DNA of 64,000 nucleotides from Labia minor (lineage: Eukaryota; Arthropoda; Insecta; Dermaptera; Spongiphoridae): the NCBI GenBank assembly GCA_963082975.1, contig OY720345.1:80135034-80199033 (forward strand), read 5' to 3'. A program made the translations under genes and the position numbers. The notes beneath the pieces were generated by a model. That model did not search any database. It saw nothing but the letters and a program-made list of their open reading frames with translations, and was not told the DNA's origin. Positions within the stretch are counted from its first letter, which is position 1, and every line of letters starts with the position of its first letter. This document shows positions 23,501 through 38,500 of this stretch, piece by piece.

Positions 23501-26500
23501 TCTGTTCCCTTAATTTCTTTTGTTGTTCAATTTTTCGTCTATATTCAATAGCTTCTTCGTCTTCTTCTTCTCTAATTGATTTTTCACGTTCATCTTTTTG
23601 TTCAGAATCCTCTCCTGAAGCAGAGGTCGTTGTGTCTGGATCAGGAGTTGTAAAGTATAACGTATCAACCGTTTTGACCTCATGCAAGTTTGACATATCT
23701 GGCTTTCGCTGAAAATATATAAAAATAATTTAGAATATAATTATATTCTGAAATTAATTTATTATGCTATATTTACTTTGGAAATAAATGTATTATTAGT
23801 ATGAATATCTCCCTGTCTCATTTTGATTCTTTTTTGAGTTGTATTTCGTGGAGTTACTTCACCAGGAATAAGAGATCGTTTTATTGGTGAATTATTAACT
23901 TGCCGCTGATTTTGACGTTGAGGTTGTTGAGTAGAATGAACTGAAACTTGTTTCCTTATAGGAGTTTTTGTCTGTATAATTCTTCTGGGATTATTCTTCA
24001 TATTTGAATTAGTATTTGATGTTAATTGATTTGGATGAATCTCTTGGGGTTGGTTTTGAAGAGGCCTTCTCTGTTGATGATTTATTTCAGTGTGAAGAGG
24101 TTGTTGATAAACTACAATTCTTTGTGGTGTATTCATATTCAAATTAGAATTCATCTTTCGAGGCCCTAGAAGAAAAAATAAATAAATGTTGAAAGAAAAT
24201 TTTATTGTAACAATATTGGCATTATAACCATTCTAAACTATAAAAAACTGGTATAATACCTAATTATATTATAAAAATTTACTTTCTATAATTGTTTCTA
24301 CATATTTTTGTATAAAAAATAAATAATTTATTATAAAAATTTAAATACCTTGTGAAGCAAAATGTGGTCTTGATTGATTTTGAGAATAGGGTAACTCGGA
24401 TGTCCTGAGATGTGTCCGTTGATGTTGTGTATGTTGTGAATAAATTTGCGAAGAACCGATTTGTTCATTGAGAAGACTCGTTGATGATAATGGTAAGGAA
24501 TTATCAACAGAAACATCTCCAGAAAACATAACCTGGTAAGAAATAAATTTTATATGAATATATTTATTTATTTAATTCTTCCTTTAACTTTGTGTTTAAG
24601 GCTACATATATACATATATACACATATATATATATATATATATAAGTTTTAGTGAACATTAACTATAATTAACAATACATTTCTATTACACATTAATTTA
24701 ATATACATTCTCTTTTTATCCCATTTTCCAACAATTCCCACCATTGGCATATCTCCTGACTCAACCCTCCATTTAGCACTCAAATCCAACCACAATTTTT
24801 ACCCATTTCCTCTCTCCATTCAATTAAGTTTGCAAGATGCTATACTATATATTATTGGATTGGTAAGTACAATTTAATTAAATATATATTATTAAACAAT
24901 AATGTTTTGAAAAAGAAAGAAAAAATATTTATAGGAGTATTTAAGTGTGATTTAACAATATTTTTTGAAGAGATAAGCCTGATATTGTAAAAAATATTTC
25001 TAAAACAAAACAAATAAATATTTGTCAAATAACGTGCGATAATGAAAAGATATTTCAATAACATCGTATAAAATTGTTAAATATCAAGTTAATAAAAAAT
25101 AAAAGACTAATTATTTTGGAAGTTAAATTTTTATATTTTTATTAAATGTTTGATACATTCATTTGTTGATCGTTATTACCTCAGAAGATGGGTAACCGTC
25201 GTAGACAGAATCATTATCAGTTCCAAAAATAGAGTCGTCATACTGCCAGACCTGAAGTCAGACATAGACGTCCTCGAAGTGAACTAAATTCTTAAAATAT
25301 AATTAAGAAAGTACCTGTCTCGATGGTGCGGGCGTATTAATTGAATGATGAGAATATTGCGTCACTGGTAGATGTGGAGGAGCATCAGAAAAATCAGGAT
25401 TTAGCACGTTATCACGTTGAGATGCCCAATGGTTAGAGTTATTCATATCGATTGCAGCAGAATTTTGAAGGTCATTATAATAGTGAGTTTGATTTGTTTG
25501 ATTCATTTGTTGATGGGTTTGTGGCGGATTTTCAATTGAATTTATATGTCCCCTATAACCAGTTTCATTATGGGGTTTTGAAATCCAATTTCCTGAATTT
25601 ACTTGGGGTACCCGTGGTGGCAAATTAGTTGGATGAGTCATTCGCGGGTGTTGCTGAAATATTTTTGAAAATAATTATAAAAAAGAAAGAAAATTCTATT
25701 TTCATTGATTAAATATAAATTGTTTATTTATTAATAAATCAAATTTTAATTTGGACATACCTGAAAATTTTGTGTATCTTGCACATGGTGGGGATGGGAT
25801 CCTTGTGTATGATAATTTGGATAAGATTGCTGTTGTGGTGGTGGTTGTAATGGCCCCGGATTATGTTCGTACATTGGGACACCGCTTTGTTGTTGATGTG
25901 AAGAAATATGTTGTTGCTGAGTATAATGGTGATGTTGAACATTAACTGGGTTATGAGAATCCACTGTTGAAGGCGGCATAGATAATAACGAATTTGAAGA
26001 ATGTGGCATCTCAGAATTGATAGATGATGAAGGACCATTATTATCCCAAACCAAACGTGCTAAACAAAAATATTAGTAAATCAATAATAAAGATTAAAAA
26101 AAAATATTTCTAATATAACATGTACAATAAAATTCATTAAGCACAAGAAAAAGTAATTTTATTTTATAAAGTAATAAAATTACTTACACTTCCGTTCTAC
26201 AACTTATTAAGTGACAAAGATAGGTGAACAATAGATATATTATTTATCGAGATGGTTTCTACTTTGGACAATTAACTTGATCCAGGAGCCTCAGTTAGTC
26301 ACCAAAGTAAGTAGTGCACAACGGTTGCTAATTTAATTAGGTAAACCGTAACTGATATTTAAAAATGATGCATCTATGATTACTTGCAGGTCATCTGGTA
26401 CCTATCTTTGTTTAATATAGTTATAGAAAGAAAAGTGACAATAATTTTTTACTTCATGTGTTTAGGGGAGACAGCAGGTTTGTTTGGCACATTTTGAATA

Positions 26501-29500
26501 AGTGCGGCAAAATAATTATGTGATGATGTTATTGCGATGATCATAGTATACACTGTAAAAGACCGACATATTATATAAAATGTTAAATGAAAACTTAAAA
26601 TATTAATTGTTACTCCTTTATTGTAATTTTTAAGGTAAGAACATAAGGGAAAAAGAACAACTGGAGCTTGTAACAAAGTTTTACTGTTCAAAATGGAATC
26701 AGAAAAAATTAAAAGAAGTGAAAAAAGGAAATCCTGCGATATGTTAGTTGTCTAACATAACATGGGGTATAAAATCTCCCCACTGGCCCAATGTCTCCCC
26801 ACATAGGGTATATCTAATGTCACCTTAAGAAATGTTTTAGTGCTTACGGTGAATTGGAAAAAAATTGAGTAAAAATTTGTTCAATGTCTTCCCTATACTT
26901 ATTCATAGATTAAATAATAGAGGACGAGTTAGAACATACGGGCCAAGAGAGGATTGAACCCTAAAAAATGATATGGTAATGTCATAAGTACTAATTCGAT
27001 TTTCCTCTGTTTTTATTTATTATAGTTTTCAATGTTTACCCTCCGGTTACTTCCCAATAGGTCTTTACCCACCAAGTTATTTGGAAGAATTTGTTTGATG
27101 GCCAAGATACAGACAGATTTAAAAGGGTTAGAAGTTCTTGGTACGACAATACATAATGATGGAGGAGAATTAACTAAACTAGTAACATCCATTCTAGTCA
27201 CAAATATATTTAATAATTTTACCTAAGAATTGTTAAAATTAATATTTTATGTTTATTGTTAAATAGGCATATACAGTTTCCCAGAACAGGTAGGTAACAG
27301 ATCACCAACGCTCTGCCCCTTACTACTACATTCAACCATTCATTCGTCCCTGTGCAGAGTTATCTCCATTTACTACTCAAGACAAATCCGAATCAAACGA
27401 TCGGAATCCCCATTAAAATTAAAAAACAATTTCTCCTATCTCTTTATTCAGTCATAACCAGAAGTAGAATCAATAAATCCAATAAGTGAGTATATTAATT
27501 GAGTAATTTTTTAAATTTAAATATATTTATATTAATTTTAATTTCTAAATAAAATAATGCAGACAGGGAATATAATGCTAGTGAAGACGTAACTGAGGAA
27601 GTTATTTTGCAATGGCTATAAGTAAATAAAGGTGTTTTTGTATTAATGTCTAAAATACAGAATCAGACTTTCGATGTTAACAGACACCGATCCCCCTACT
27701 AATATTAATTAATTTTTTTGAGATATTAATTTCTTCAATTAATTTATATTTATTGAGTGAGAATTTTTACAGTAGTAAACATAAAGATATAAATATAAAC
27801 AAACAGGAATCCTCATTTAAATTAAAATTTTAAAAAAATCCTAATTTATTGAGATATAGACATTGTTAAAGTCCTCAAATAATATATATAATTTAATGTT
27901 TACCAATTTAGCCAGAATCTGCAAAGATATTCTCCTGATATTAGAAGATACGCATTCCTCCTACTATTATGATTGAGAGTCCATGAGTAACACGAGCTTA
28001 AGATACGTTTTAAAAAATAATTTCTGGGTTATTTGATTAGATATTGATAAAATTTATATCCATTAAACATTATAATATTTTAATTCTCTCTCCAAGCCAT
28101 AAAGGTATGATATAATTTTAATTTTTAAGCAATGTACAGCTTTAAATATATATATATCATATAAATTATGAATTTGTTTATGTTTTTATTATAAAATTAT
28201 AAAAATGAAACGAAGAATCTAATCTGAATGTATACATAATCAAATTCTTAAAACATGACTGCTATACAAACAGTGTTATAGTAAATTTAAAATAAATGAA
28301 AATCAGATAAGAACATACGATATTATCATATCATTTTTCTGTGTAAAATCCACTCCAATAGTTTGGTTCGTCCTAACTAACCCTGTATAACTCATGTTAT
28401 ATAATTTTTATATAGTTTTTGTATACTTTTTCATTGCCTAAATTACAAGAAAAGACAAAAATTCTAAAGATGTGACTAATTAATTTAGCTTATAGACTTT
28501 AAAATATAAAATAAAAATTAACAAACCATTGGAATGAGGTTGTACAGCTCCTCGAAAATGGGGGTTAATAAGAATTTTTCGTGATGTTTGATTATTCATT
28601 TGTTGATGTTGAAGATTTTGAGATAAATGATGTTGAGGCTGCTGTGGATTTTGAGTTGGAGGGAATCTTTGAGAGGGTGGCATAGACCCTAAAGGTGGTT
28701 GTTGATTTGATGGAGGACCCCACATTCCTCTTGGTCTGGGAGGATTATGTTGAGAATAGACCCCGGGCTAGAAATACAAATAGATTTAGAAAAATAATAA
28801 ATAATATAATAAATAATAAATAAAATGTTAAGAAAAAATAATTGTTGCTTGAATATAATAAATGTATATATAAATAGTTACTTGTGGAAATCGATTAGAA
28901 ATGAAAGGTTGTCTTTGGTGAATAAATCCTCTTCCTACTCTGCCAGGCATACGAGGAGGGCCTGGACGATTTATGAGACCACCGTTTCTATTACCACGCA
29001 TTCGCCAAAAACCTCGTCCTTGTCTCTGCTGTGTGTTTTGTCTAACTGCTGGTAAAGGATTGCTCACGACTTTGTCTGTAATGAATGTGGTTAATCTAGA
29101 AACAGCAGCTTCAATATGGAATTTCTTTTGTCTAAGGAAAAATGACAATTATAATCTAATGGATAACCACAAATGTCCATATACACGTTTGATCTCCAAT
29201 GATGATAAAATTATTATGTTTAATGATTAAGATAAAAATAACGAAAATATAAATCAATGGATATTAAAAAAATAAACAAGATACCTTAAAATCGATTGAA
29301 GAGAAATCATAAATTAAAGAGAAAAATTTCATTCCATCTAATGAGTAAATATGTGAATGACAACAAAAGAATTTTAGCTTTATGAGTCATTGGTTTATAA
29401 TGATAATAAATTAATGTTCTGATGATTTTGATATTTTTTTATAACTGTTTTATTAATTTTTCTATGAAGAAAATGTTTATATCTAAATATTTAGGTTGAT

Positions 29501-32500
29501 ACATTTTGATTATTTGTTCGTTATAAGTTATCCTCAATCAAAATTTATTCTACTCAAATAAAAACAATAATTTATAATAGAAATGATTGTTTCTAAAGAA
29601 TTTTATTATGTGTAATTTTAAATAAGAATAAAATTTGATTTCTGGTGGATAATTTATACCAAGCTCGTTTAGTTTTATTTTTTTTCTGCAAGATTTTGAT
29701 TTTATTCTTTATAATTTGATATATTACTCACATGGAATGAAAAAATTAGAAATATAAAGGATACATATGATCCTGAATATAAAATAATAGAAAGAAATGA
29801 GAAATAAATGTCAAGACAATAATATAAATATGGCAATAATGAAGTTAATTATCAACATATTTACAAATGAGTAAAAAAAAAATCGATTATTAAATAATAA
29901 AAAATAATAAGAAAAAGAATATAGGACACATAGAAGTGCAAACATATTTAAGTGTCTCTTTTTATGTACTTAAAATCTTCGAAATATTAATTATGTGAAA
30001 AATTTGTGAAAAAATAACAATTAGTTCTCAATTACATGTATATTCAAGAATTATAAATAAAAATTATAAAATCCTGGTAGTTTTGTGTGTGGTAGATATA
30101 TCTTATTTATTAAATAATTTTTATTTTAATTTTATATGTCAACGAGTTTTAAGTTCTTTTGTCAGTCATCGCATTTATTTTTACCATTTTTTCTTAAATT
30201 TATTATTGTTTTTAAATATATAGATTTCATCAAATAATTTTCAATAATCTTAAATAAATGATTTAATATTAAAATTAATTTCAAAAATTTCAGTTAATTA
30301 ATTTGGTTTTTAATTAAGTGAATTATATTTTACTTGATGAAAAGTAATATTTAATTAATTTATTTCATTTTGATAATTATTTTAACGTTTCCATACATTT
30401 AAAAATTAAAATTAAATTATCTACCTTTGGAAGAATTTAAAGTAAAATATAACCTAATCATATAAATGTGTTTTTCAAATATTTTACTTTATTTGAAAAA
30501 TAAAGGATTAAATCAGAGGTTCTCAAACTGTAGTACATGTACCACTGGTAGGACCTTATAACCTGAAGGTGGACCTCCAGTACTTTTAGTAACAAAATCA
30601 TTGGTGGTACCTGTACTTTTGATGGAAGTTTCTGTAGTACCAACTTCAAAAAGTTTGAGAACCGCTAGACCAGAGGTTCTTAAACTGTGGTCCGCGGACC
30701 CCTGGGGGTCCGCGAAGCCTTTACTGGGGGTCCGCAAAGCCATCGTACAGGTGCACGAGAAAATGATGAGTCGGTTAAAACTTTATTTAATATAAAAGAA
30801 GCGATGGCATGGCTTTGTGTGGAAACAGAGATCAAATACCCAAATTCAACGAAATGTGCAAGAAAACTATTGCTACCGTTTCCATCTTCATATTTAGCAG
30901 AATTTTCTTCCTTCAATATTATAAATTCTAATAAAATGTGTTCTACAATATGCAAAAAAATCGTTATTCACCAATCACTGTTAGAAATATTCATCATATA
31001 TCCTTGTTCTTATGAGATCGTAAGCCAGAAATTAACTAATAAAATGACGTAAAGTACCTAAAGTTGGAATGGGTCCGACAAAAAAATTTTTTTCAAGTGG
31101 GGGTCCGCAGAGTACATAAGATTAAGAACCTCTGCGCTAGACTATTAAATAACATACTTGTATAATATTATGCATTAAATTTTAATTTCCAAGTGAATTT
31201 AATTTTGATATATATATTTTTTTCGATTTATATCAGTATATTTAAAGTCGAAAATATAATTTAAAAAAAATAACAAAGGAGAGATCTACTCCCCCTTCTA
31301 CCCTTGATTCAGAATTGAATATTTTATTGAAATTTTATAATTGTTTCATAGCTACAATATTATAAATTATTATTATTATACAATATTTTATATATTAATA
31401 TTATAATGTATTTATAATAATATTTATATTAGTTAATTCATATTTATTTTGTGTATCTTTACATCTTTAGTTCTCCCCCCTCCATAATTTATTTAACTTC
31501 CTTTGATAAAATAGTCAATTAATTTATTTTAAATTTGTATCATATCTCATGACTGTTTTTCGAAAATTATAAGATATTTTTTTATAAATTTAATAATATT
31601 CAAGAAAGATAAAGCTTAAACCAGAATGTTTATTACTATTAAAGGAAAATACCAACTTCTTTGTTGAATTCTGAAAAGTCTTATTAGTTAAATTAACCGG
31701 TGATATTATGTTTCCTTTTTGTGGAAGAGCATACTAAATCACAATATTTATGTCTATAGACAAACCAAGAACAAATTAATGGAAAACCTAAGACATATTC
31801 CATTTAAAAGCAAATAATTGCTTGTAAGGTTTCCCTAAATCTAGTCTAAATAGACAAGGTCGGTTCCAAAGTTAATAGGACTTTTTCAAGTCAAAAGCAC
31901 AATTTACTGTAGCAAACTGATTATAGTTGGTTTTGTTGGAAAGTTAAAGCCTTCATTCTGTAAAATTTGCATGACAATCAGATGAGTAGAAGCTGAGTCA
32001 TTGCGTTGTAAGAGGCAATGCCGAGGAGAACAACTCGTGATTATATTTGACTGATTGGGGACAGTCTGATTTCTACTTATTCTGAATAATTGATTTGCCG
32101 ATGAAAAAGTAAATCATCCTACCGATTTTCTCAAGGACCACTTATAAGATGGTTGCCTTTTATATTTAGGGATTGTACAAGGATGCAATCTGGCAACTGA
32201 CAGCTCTATCGCAAAGTTTGTCATTTTTGAGGTTATACGTACTCATAACTTTTTGATATACTAGCGCTATTTGTGTTGTTTACAGTAACTTAAAAGATTC
32301 ATCTCGACCAAATAATGGAATTAAATCGTGAACATTTTCGTACGATTATTTTATACAACTTTCGACGTGGATTAACTCAGCAACAGGATGAACTGAATTC
32401 AATTTCTGGCGATGAAGCTCTATAAAGGACAAGTGTTTATCGATGGTATGGTGAATTCAAGGTCTTAGTTCACTCCAAGACGAATTTCTTGAAGGTTGTC

Positions 32501-35500
32501 CAAAATCAGTTGTTGTTCCGGAAACCATTGATGGTGTGTTCGAAATGATATTGCAAGATCGTCATGTGACCTATCGTGAGATTGAGACAACCTTAGGCAT
32601 TAGTGGGACCAGCATACATTCAATTGCATAAACATTTGACTGTCAAAAAAATTTGTTCTCGTTGGATCCCACTCAATTTGTCAATCGCTCAAAAAAAGGC
32701 TCGATTGGTCGAAAGATATGCTCAAAAAATACGATCATGGTGCTTTGAAACATGTCTATGTCATCGTGATAGGTGATGAATCGTGGATTTACGCGTATGA
32801 GCCAGAATGTAAACAGCAGTCAACTATATGGGTGTTTCAAGATGAGCCAAATCCAACAAAAGTTGTTTGCGGACGAAGCACTTCCAAGTCTGTTTTTCGG
32901 AAAAATTGGACAGGTCGCAACCGTAACACTAGAATAACACAAAACAGTCAATACTGAGTGGTACACAACAATTTGTTTGCCAGTTGTCTTCCAAGAAATC
33001 GGGAAAACCAACCGCCGTTGACGGATCACTCTTCACATATCGGCTCAAACAATTGCATTTTTGAGCACTCAAAACATCGATTCGATGAGTCATCCGTATA
33101 GTCCTTACTTGGCACCGAATCACTTCTTTTTATTCCCGTAAAAACAAACTGAGAGGTTAACGTTTTTCGACACCTGAAGAAGCGGTTGCTGCGTTCAGAA
33201 TGCATGTTTTGGAGATAATTCAAACAGAGTGGCAAATGTGCTTCGTCAATTGGTTCAAACGCATGCAAAAGTGTATAGATCTTCATAGGGAATAATTTGA
33301 AAAACAAGCGATTTTCGATGATTAATATTTGTTTTTGTTCTCTAATCCCGAAATATAAAAGGCAACCCTCGTATTCGTCCTAAAACACTCGATGGTTTGA
33401 TTGTACAAATCGATGTATTCAGTCTTATGGTAGTTATTTTTTATAAAATCATTAAGATTTATAAAAAATAAATCTTTGTTTTCTTTTTGAAAAAGTCCTG
33501 TTTACTCTGAAACGCACCTTTTGGGATGCGACACATTAAATCATCATAGTGAGTGACTTGGTTAGCCAATAACAATTACATTCATAAATGGTAACTAACT
33601 CATTTGCTTTTTGGGTCAATAATATTTATTTTTTGAGCATGATAGAGATAATATTGCAAGATTTACTCGTGATCGACAGAATGGTTTTTAGGAAAATCTT
33701 TAAATAATTAGGAGTTATATAACATTTAGTTGCAATTTCAAGACCGACACATTTAACTTTGGATAATTTATAACAGAGATACACAGACTGCGGTTCTCAT
33801 GCAAATAATCGGTTAAACCAATTTAATGTCATAATAGATTCAATTAATATTCATAGTAAGTAATAACATAGCATTTTATTTATTTTTTTAGATTGTTATT
33901 ACATAATTAACAACTTAATAAAAGAAGTTTTTTTTTGGAAGGGAGCCCAAGTTTCATTAACTCTCTGCGCTGCTGAGTTCCCGAAAGTCTGTGCATCGCT
34001 GCTCTATTACATATATATATAGTGTGCATTATTTTGAGTTTTTTTAATCACTTTTTCTATAGCATTGAAATCAATATTCCAATAAATTTGGAGGATTATA
34101 AAAATATTCATAATTTCCAGTTGTACTTTTCATCAAATTGATGAAAATAATCCAAGTTTTGTTGGCACAAAATTCAACATAATTAAAACAATAAAACAAT
34201 AATAAGAATTAATTAATTAAAAGAACAATAAAATCCTTTACATATAAACAAAATACATGTTGATAACTAAAGCCATCAGAAAATTTTAAGATGATAACAA
34301 GAATGCGGTATACGTTTACTCTTGAACTTCTAATATTATACACCATAAGAACTAAATTATACTAAAAATTATTAGGTTTATATTTAGAAATATTATAACA
34401 AGATATTAAATAATCAATTTTTTTTATCTTAGACGTTCTTTTCTATGAGAAAATTAAACTAGAAATATAAAAAATATTAAAACATTAAAAAAAATTATAT
34501 TATTTTCCATATAGAAATTACTTAACACTTCTCACTCTTTTTCAAAGAAAAATTACTGAATGATAATATTTTTTATAATAATAATAAAAAAATGATTTCA
34601 TAGAAATAAAGATATTTGTTGAAGTCTCTCGTGTTCATTAATTAATTCTACAAAAAAAAAAAATAACATTTAGATTCCCCACTGTAAAATATAATTCAAT
34701 CAATTGGAAATGAATATTATCTGTTATATATTTTAGAAATTTCTTCTTCTCTTCTTATATTATAGTATTAAAGAAAGACAAGATTTATTTTTAGGATGTA
34801 TCGAACTCGTAACCCTGAGTAGGGGCCCTCGCCAGGTTACTACCTCCCGGAGCCAGGAGGAACCCGGAGCTCGCATATGGCAGGGATGCTACGCCCTGAA
34901 GTAGGACTGTCTCCAAAGAGAGTTCCCACCTGCTACCATTTATATTAAATCAACATAATAACGTTATTTAGATTGAGATTGTTAATATAATAAAATGGTG
35001 AGATTTGTGGTTCATACAAACAGGAGCAGAAATTATTTTATCTATTTTTTGAAATATTATTTTAAGATATGCATAAATTCTGTGGTAAGACTAATGTTTG
35101 TTATTTCTCCAAATTTTACTATTATTTCCATTTATAATACTGTGATCTTGAAATTTTAGTCTTCATTCCATTCCATGAATTTATTATATTTCTTATAATT
35201 GAGAAATTATAATATTCTTCAGGTATCTGAATAATCAATTTTGATGTAATATTTATTCTTCTTTAAGTAAAAACTTTGAATGCATTAAATGATAAATTGA
35301 TTTTAATTTTTTTTTGGAAGAATTTAATTTGTGATACATCCTAAAATAGTCTTTCTATTTTCTTCTGATTATCACTTGATATGAAACTTGTACATTTTGA
35401 TAGCAGTTACAATTAGTATACTATACTTATTGTAAATCTATTATCTTTGTATACATATAATGATCTAATGGAGATTGTTCTTTCATTGAATTTATTAATC

Positions 35501-38500
35501 GCTTGGAAAATTAGAATAAATATAAAATCTAATAAATTTGTTTTTGGTCTTTCAAGTTTAGTTTAATTATGTGTATATATATACGAGGACTCTATTTTCA
35601 AATTTTGCAATTTAGGAAGAAATATGAAAGTTTTTGAAATTCGTTTTATTTTTCAACACAATCTTCTTTAAGTTCAATTCACTATTTTATCATCATGAAG
35701 TACGATTCTGCAAGATCTCTAAAATAGCTTTCGAAGACTGCTTTTAAATCTTCTTCCGTGGAAAATCGTTTTCAGGTGTATAATAGTGAACAAAAGTCGC
35801 ATTTGTTGAAATAACTGGTTGAACAAAAATTTGAGGTAAAATGGTCTAAACTCCCTTGAGTTTTGATCCAATGTCAATTTGAGCGGATTACACTTGACAC
35901 TATTCATATCAATATGATAGTAGTTGACAGAGCGATTTAAAATTGGGTATTTATGTACAAGACAAGATGTTATCTATTCCATATTTTGAATTCAAACTGA
36001 TCTTTCATTTGTGCTTCAATTCGCTAATTTTTCAAATGGCCCTCGTATATATATATATATATAGAAGTGGACAAAGAATATACATTATATATATAGAAAG
36101 GGACAAAGTAGTTAGATTGTAAGTGTATTAACGAGAGATATATATATATAGTGAACCCAGGTTCACTATGATTCAATTTCTATAAATACATGTTAAAACA
36201 ATATTGAAAAATAAAGAGAAATCATTTTTAAAATTAGTCAAGTTTTTAATTATTGGGAATTTTCAAATAACAGAAAATGTAAGTTTTGACTCAAGGATGG
36301 ATAAAGTTATTACTGGAATTTTTAAAATATGAAAATTAGATAAATAATAGTCAAAATATTCAAGAAAATGCAATAATAGTTTAAAAGCTCTTAGTACTAC
36401 AGAATATTTATAGAATTAATTAATAATAAATAAAAATTATTTTAAAATAAACTCAAATAAAAAAGAAAAATAATCAAATGAAAATTAAGATCACATTAGC
36501 TTCATGATATAGAATTTAAATGAACATGGAATTTATGAAGTAATGAATCATATTAAAAAATGCAGGTTACTACTACTTATTGGTTGATTATTTTAATAAA
36601 ATGTTGTGGAAAATACTGTTTTTATATCAACTATAATATACTTAGTCTCAACTTTTATATTATTGGAGAATTTATTAAAATATTGAGTGTACAAGTTAAT
36701 TTTAAAGAATTTTTTCGTGAAAATGACGCTTTATTTATCAAACATGGTTATAAATTAATTATTCAAAATATTGTTCATCGCTAGTGATTACTATTTCCCA
36801 TGTTTCTATCTTTCTAATAATATACATCGAAAAACCGATGCAATTTTTGGTTTCCTCGTAAGAAGTGATGGACATGCAGGACGTGCGTCTTGAAACAAAA
36901 GAGAAGGTAATCCAAAGGAGCGATATATGGAGAATACTGCGGGTGGGGTAAGATTTCTCATTGAGCCGTTTCTAGGTACGTTTCCACGACTAGAGCAACA
37001 TAGGGCCGAGTAATTTTGCAAAATTAACTTGTCTTATTATTTCTCATATTCCATGCGTTTTTGGCTCAATGCGCCAAACTCATCAATTTAGTGTTTAACA
37101 CGGGTCTTCATCCAATAAAGCCACCAATTACTCGTCTTCCTACCATTTCCGTTTTGGTTCACCCGGACGTCAAATACAATACTCACAAGATAAAAGTGAT
37201 GGGACATGATTCCAAAAAACCCCTAAAAGCATATTCTGTTACCTTTTTTTCAAAAGAAAGCAGAAAAGTAAACTTTCCCGCAAATTAAATTTGCTCAGCA
37301 CAAAAATTGACATGATGACGAAGTAAAAAAAAGTTTACTCCTTGATTATTTAACATATACTGAAATTTGAAGTCTAATGATGAATGAAGGTAGTTAGTTA
37401 GGATACGATGGAATACTATACTCTTGAAAACCCCTTAAAATTAACTTGTACGTCTAATACTTAAAAAATAGATATTTCACATGGACCACAAATTATAAAT
37501 AATTTTAGATCAATTATGTATTTGTATTAAAATATAAAAAAATATTTGTAAAATTATAATTCATTTTCAATAAATAATATATTAAATTTAACTTGTAATT
37601 ATTTATTGAATTTGTAAATAAGTAAAAAAAAAATCAAAGCTAATATATGTTTCTAATGATTTTCCATGTTTTCAGATTTTAGATATCAACTATTTCAAGG
37701 AATTATCTAAAATTTTCTTATTTAATACTTAATCATGCATTTAAGTTCTTTAATCTCTCTCAATTATATGTATTTATTAATTATTATTTCATTAATAATT
37801 ATGAATTTTTATTATATATAGATATTCTATTTTTGTTTTAAATTTGAAATAATTAGAATATTATTATATATATTTTGTTGTTTTTTTTCAAAATATAAAT
37901 AATGTTGAAAAATAAAAAAATTTTATAAACGATTGACAATTTCATAATCTTTCTCATACCATTCATATCGATCTTTTCCATTTTAGTAGAGACACGATTG
38001 GCACTCTGCCGAACATTTGCAATATTATATAAGTAGTATATATTATATTCCCGGAAGATAATATCAAATTATATTTTGATGTTAATAGTTTAATTAAGTT
38101 TTGTTTGAATTTATTACTCTGGTTCCATTTTCTCTAAATTCTTAATTATAAGCTATATTCCGGCCATCATTTCAATTATTAAAGCTCGGTAATTTTTATT
38201 CTTTTAATTATTTTAAATCAATTTTTGTTAATCAAAAATTAAAATTTAAAATTAAAAGATGACCATTAGGTTTTCCAATTAATTAAAAAATGGTCTTAAT
38301 TATATGAAATTAAAAAATTCAATTAAATATCTTAGTGATTATTTACCTGATATTTTTGAAAAATAAATTATATTCTTCAGTTTCATTTATATGTTAAATA
38401 TCAGAATGGTTTCAAATAAAAAATCTTTTTCCATGATACAAACATAGAAATGCTAACTAAAGTTTTGCGGATTGAATAAAAGTCATATAAAAACGAACCT

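Larger units (their letters stand above)
29132..38498. other. Large transposon-filled intron of RBM33-like gene
   Basis: A 9.4-kb interval between two phase-incompatible exons. It holds two nested hAT MITEs (30514-31134), a decayed mariner (32147-33371) and a GC-richer patch at about 34790-34940 that looks like a retroposon remnant. AT-rich filler makes up the rest. The phase mismatch means at least one short coding exon is hidden here. Confidence 0.55.

Noticed and set aside
23416..23712. 98-codon plus-strand frame over an RBM33 exon
   Set aside because: Shadow of the coiled-coil exon on the minus strand. The Ser/Cys/Phe-rich product is the usual antisense of Glu/Lys/Gln codons.
26935..27010. 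tRNA-like T-arm phrase GGTTCAATCCTCTCTTGGCC on the minus strand
   Set aside because: No matching anticodon arm or acceptor pairing could be found. At best a SINE or chance resemblance.
27013..27226. Open frames on both strands inside an RBM33 intron
   Set aside because: Neither product is recognisable, both strands are open at once, and no splice phase links them to the gene.
29281..29336. Candidate missing RBM33 exon (AG before, GT after)
   Set aside because: Open in one frame but leaves the wrong phase for the 29131 exon, and its sequence does not resemble the family.
30687..31052. 121-codon frame in the hAT MITE
   Set aside because: Lies wholly within a 464-bp element with hAT ends; no domain, and it starts in the subterminal repeat.
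37061..37288. 75-codon plus-strand open stretch (MAQCAKLINLVFNTG...)
   Set aside because: No recognisable domain or splice partner; lies in the repeat-filled RBM33 intron.
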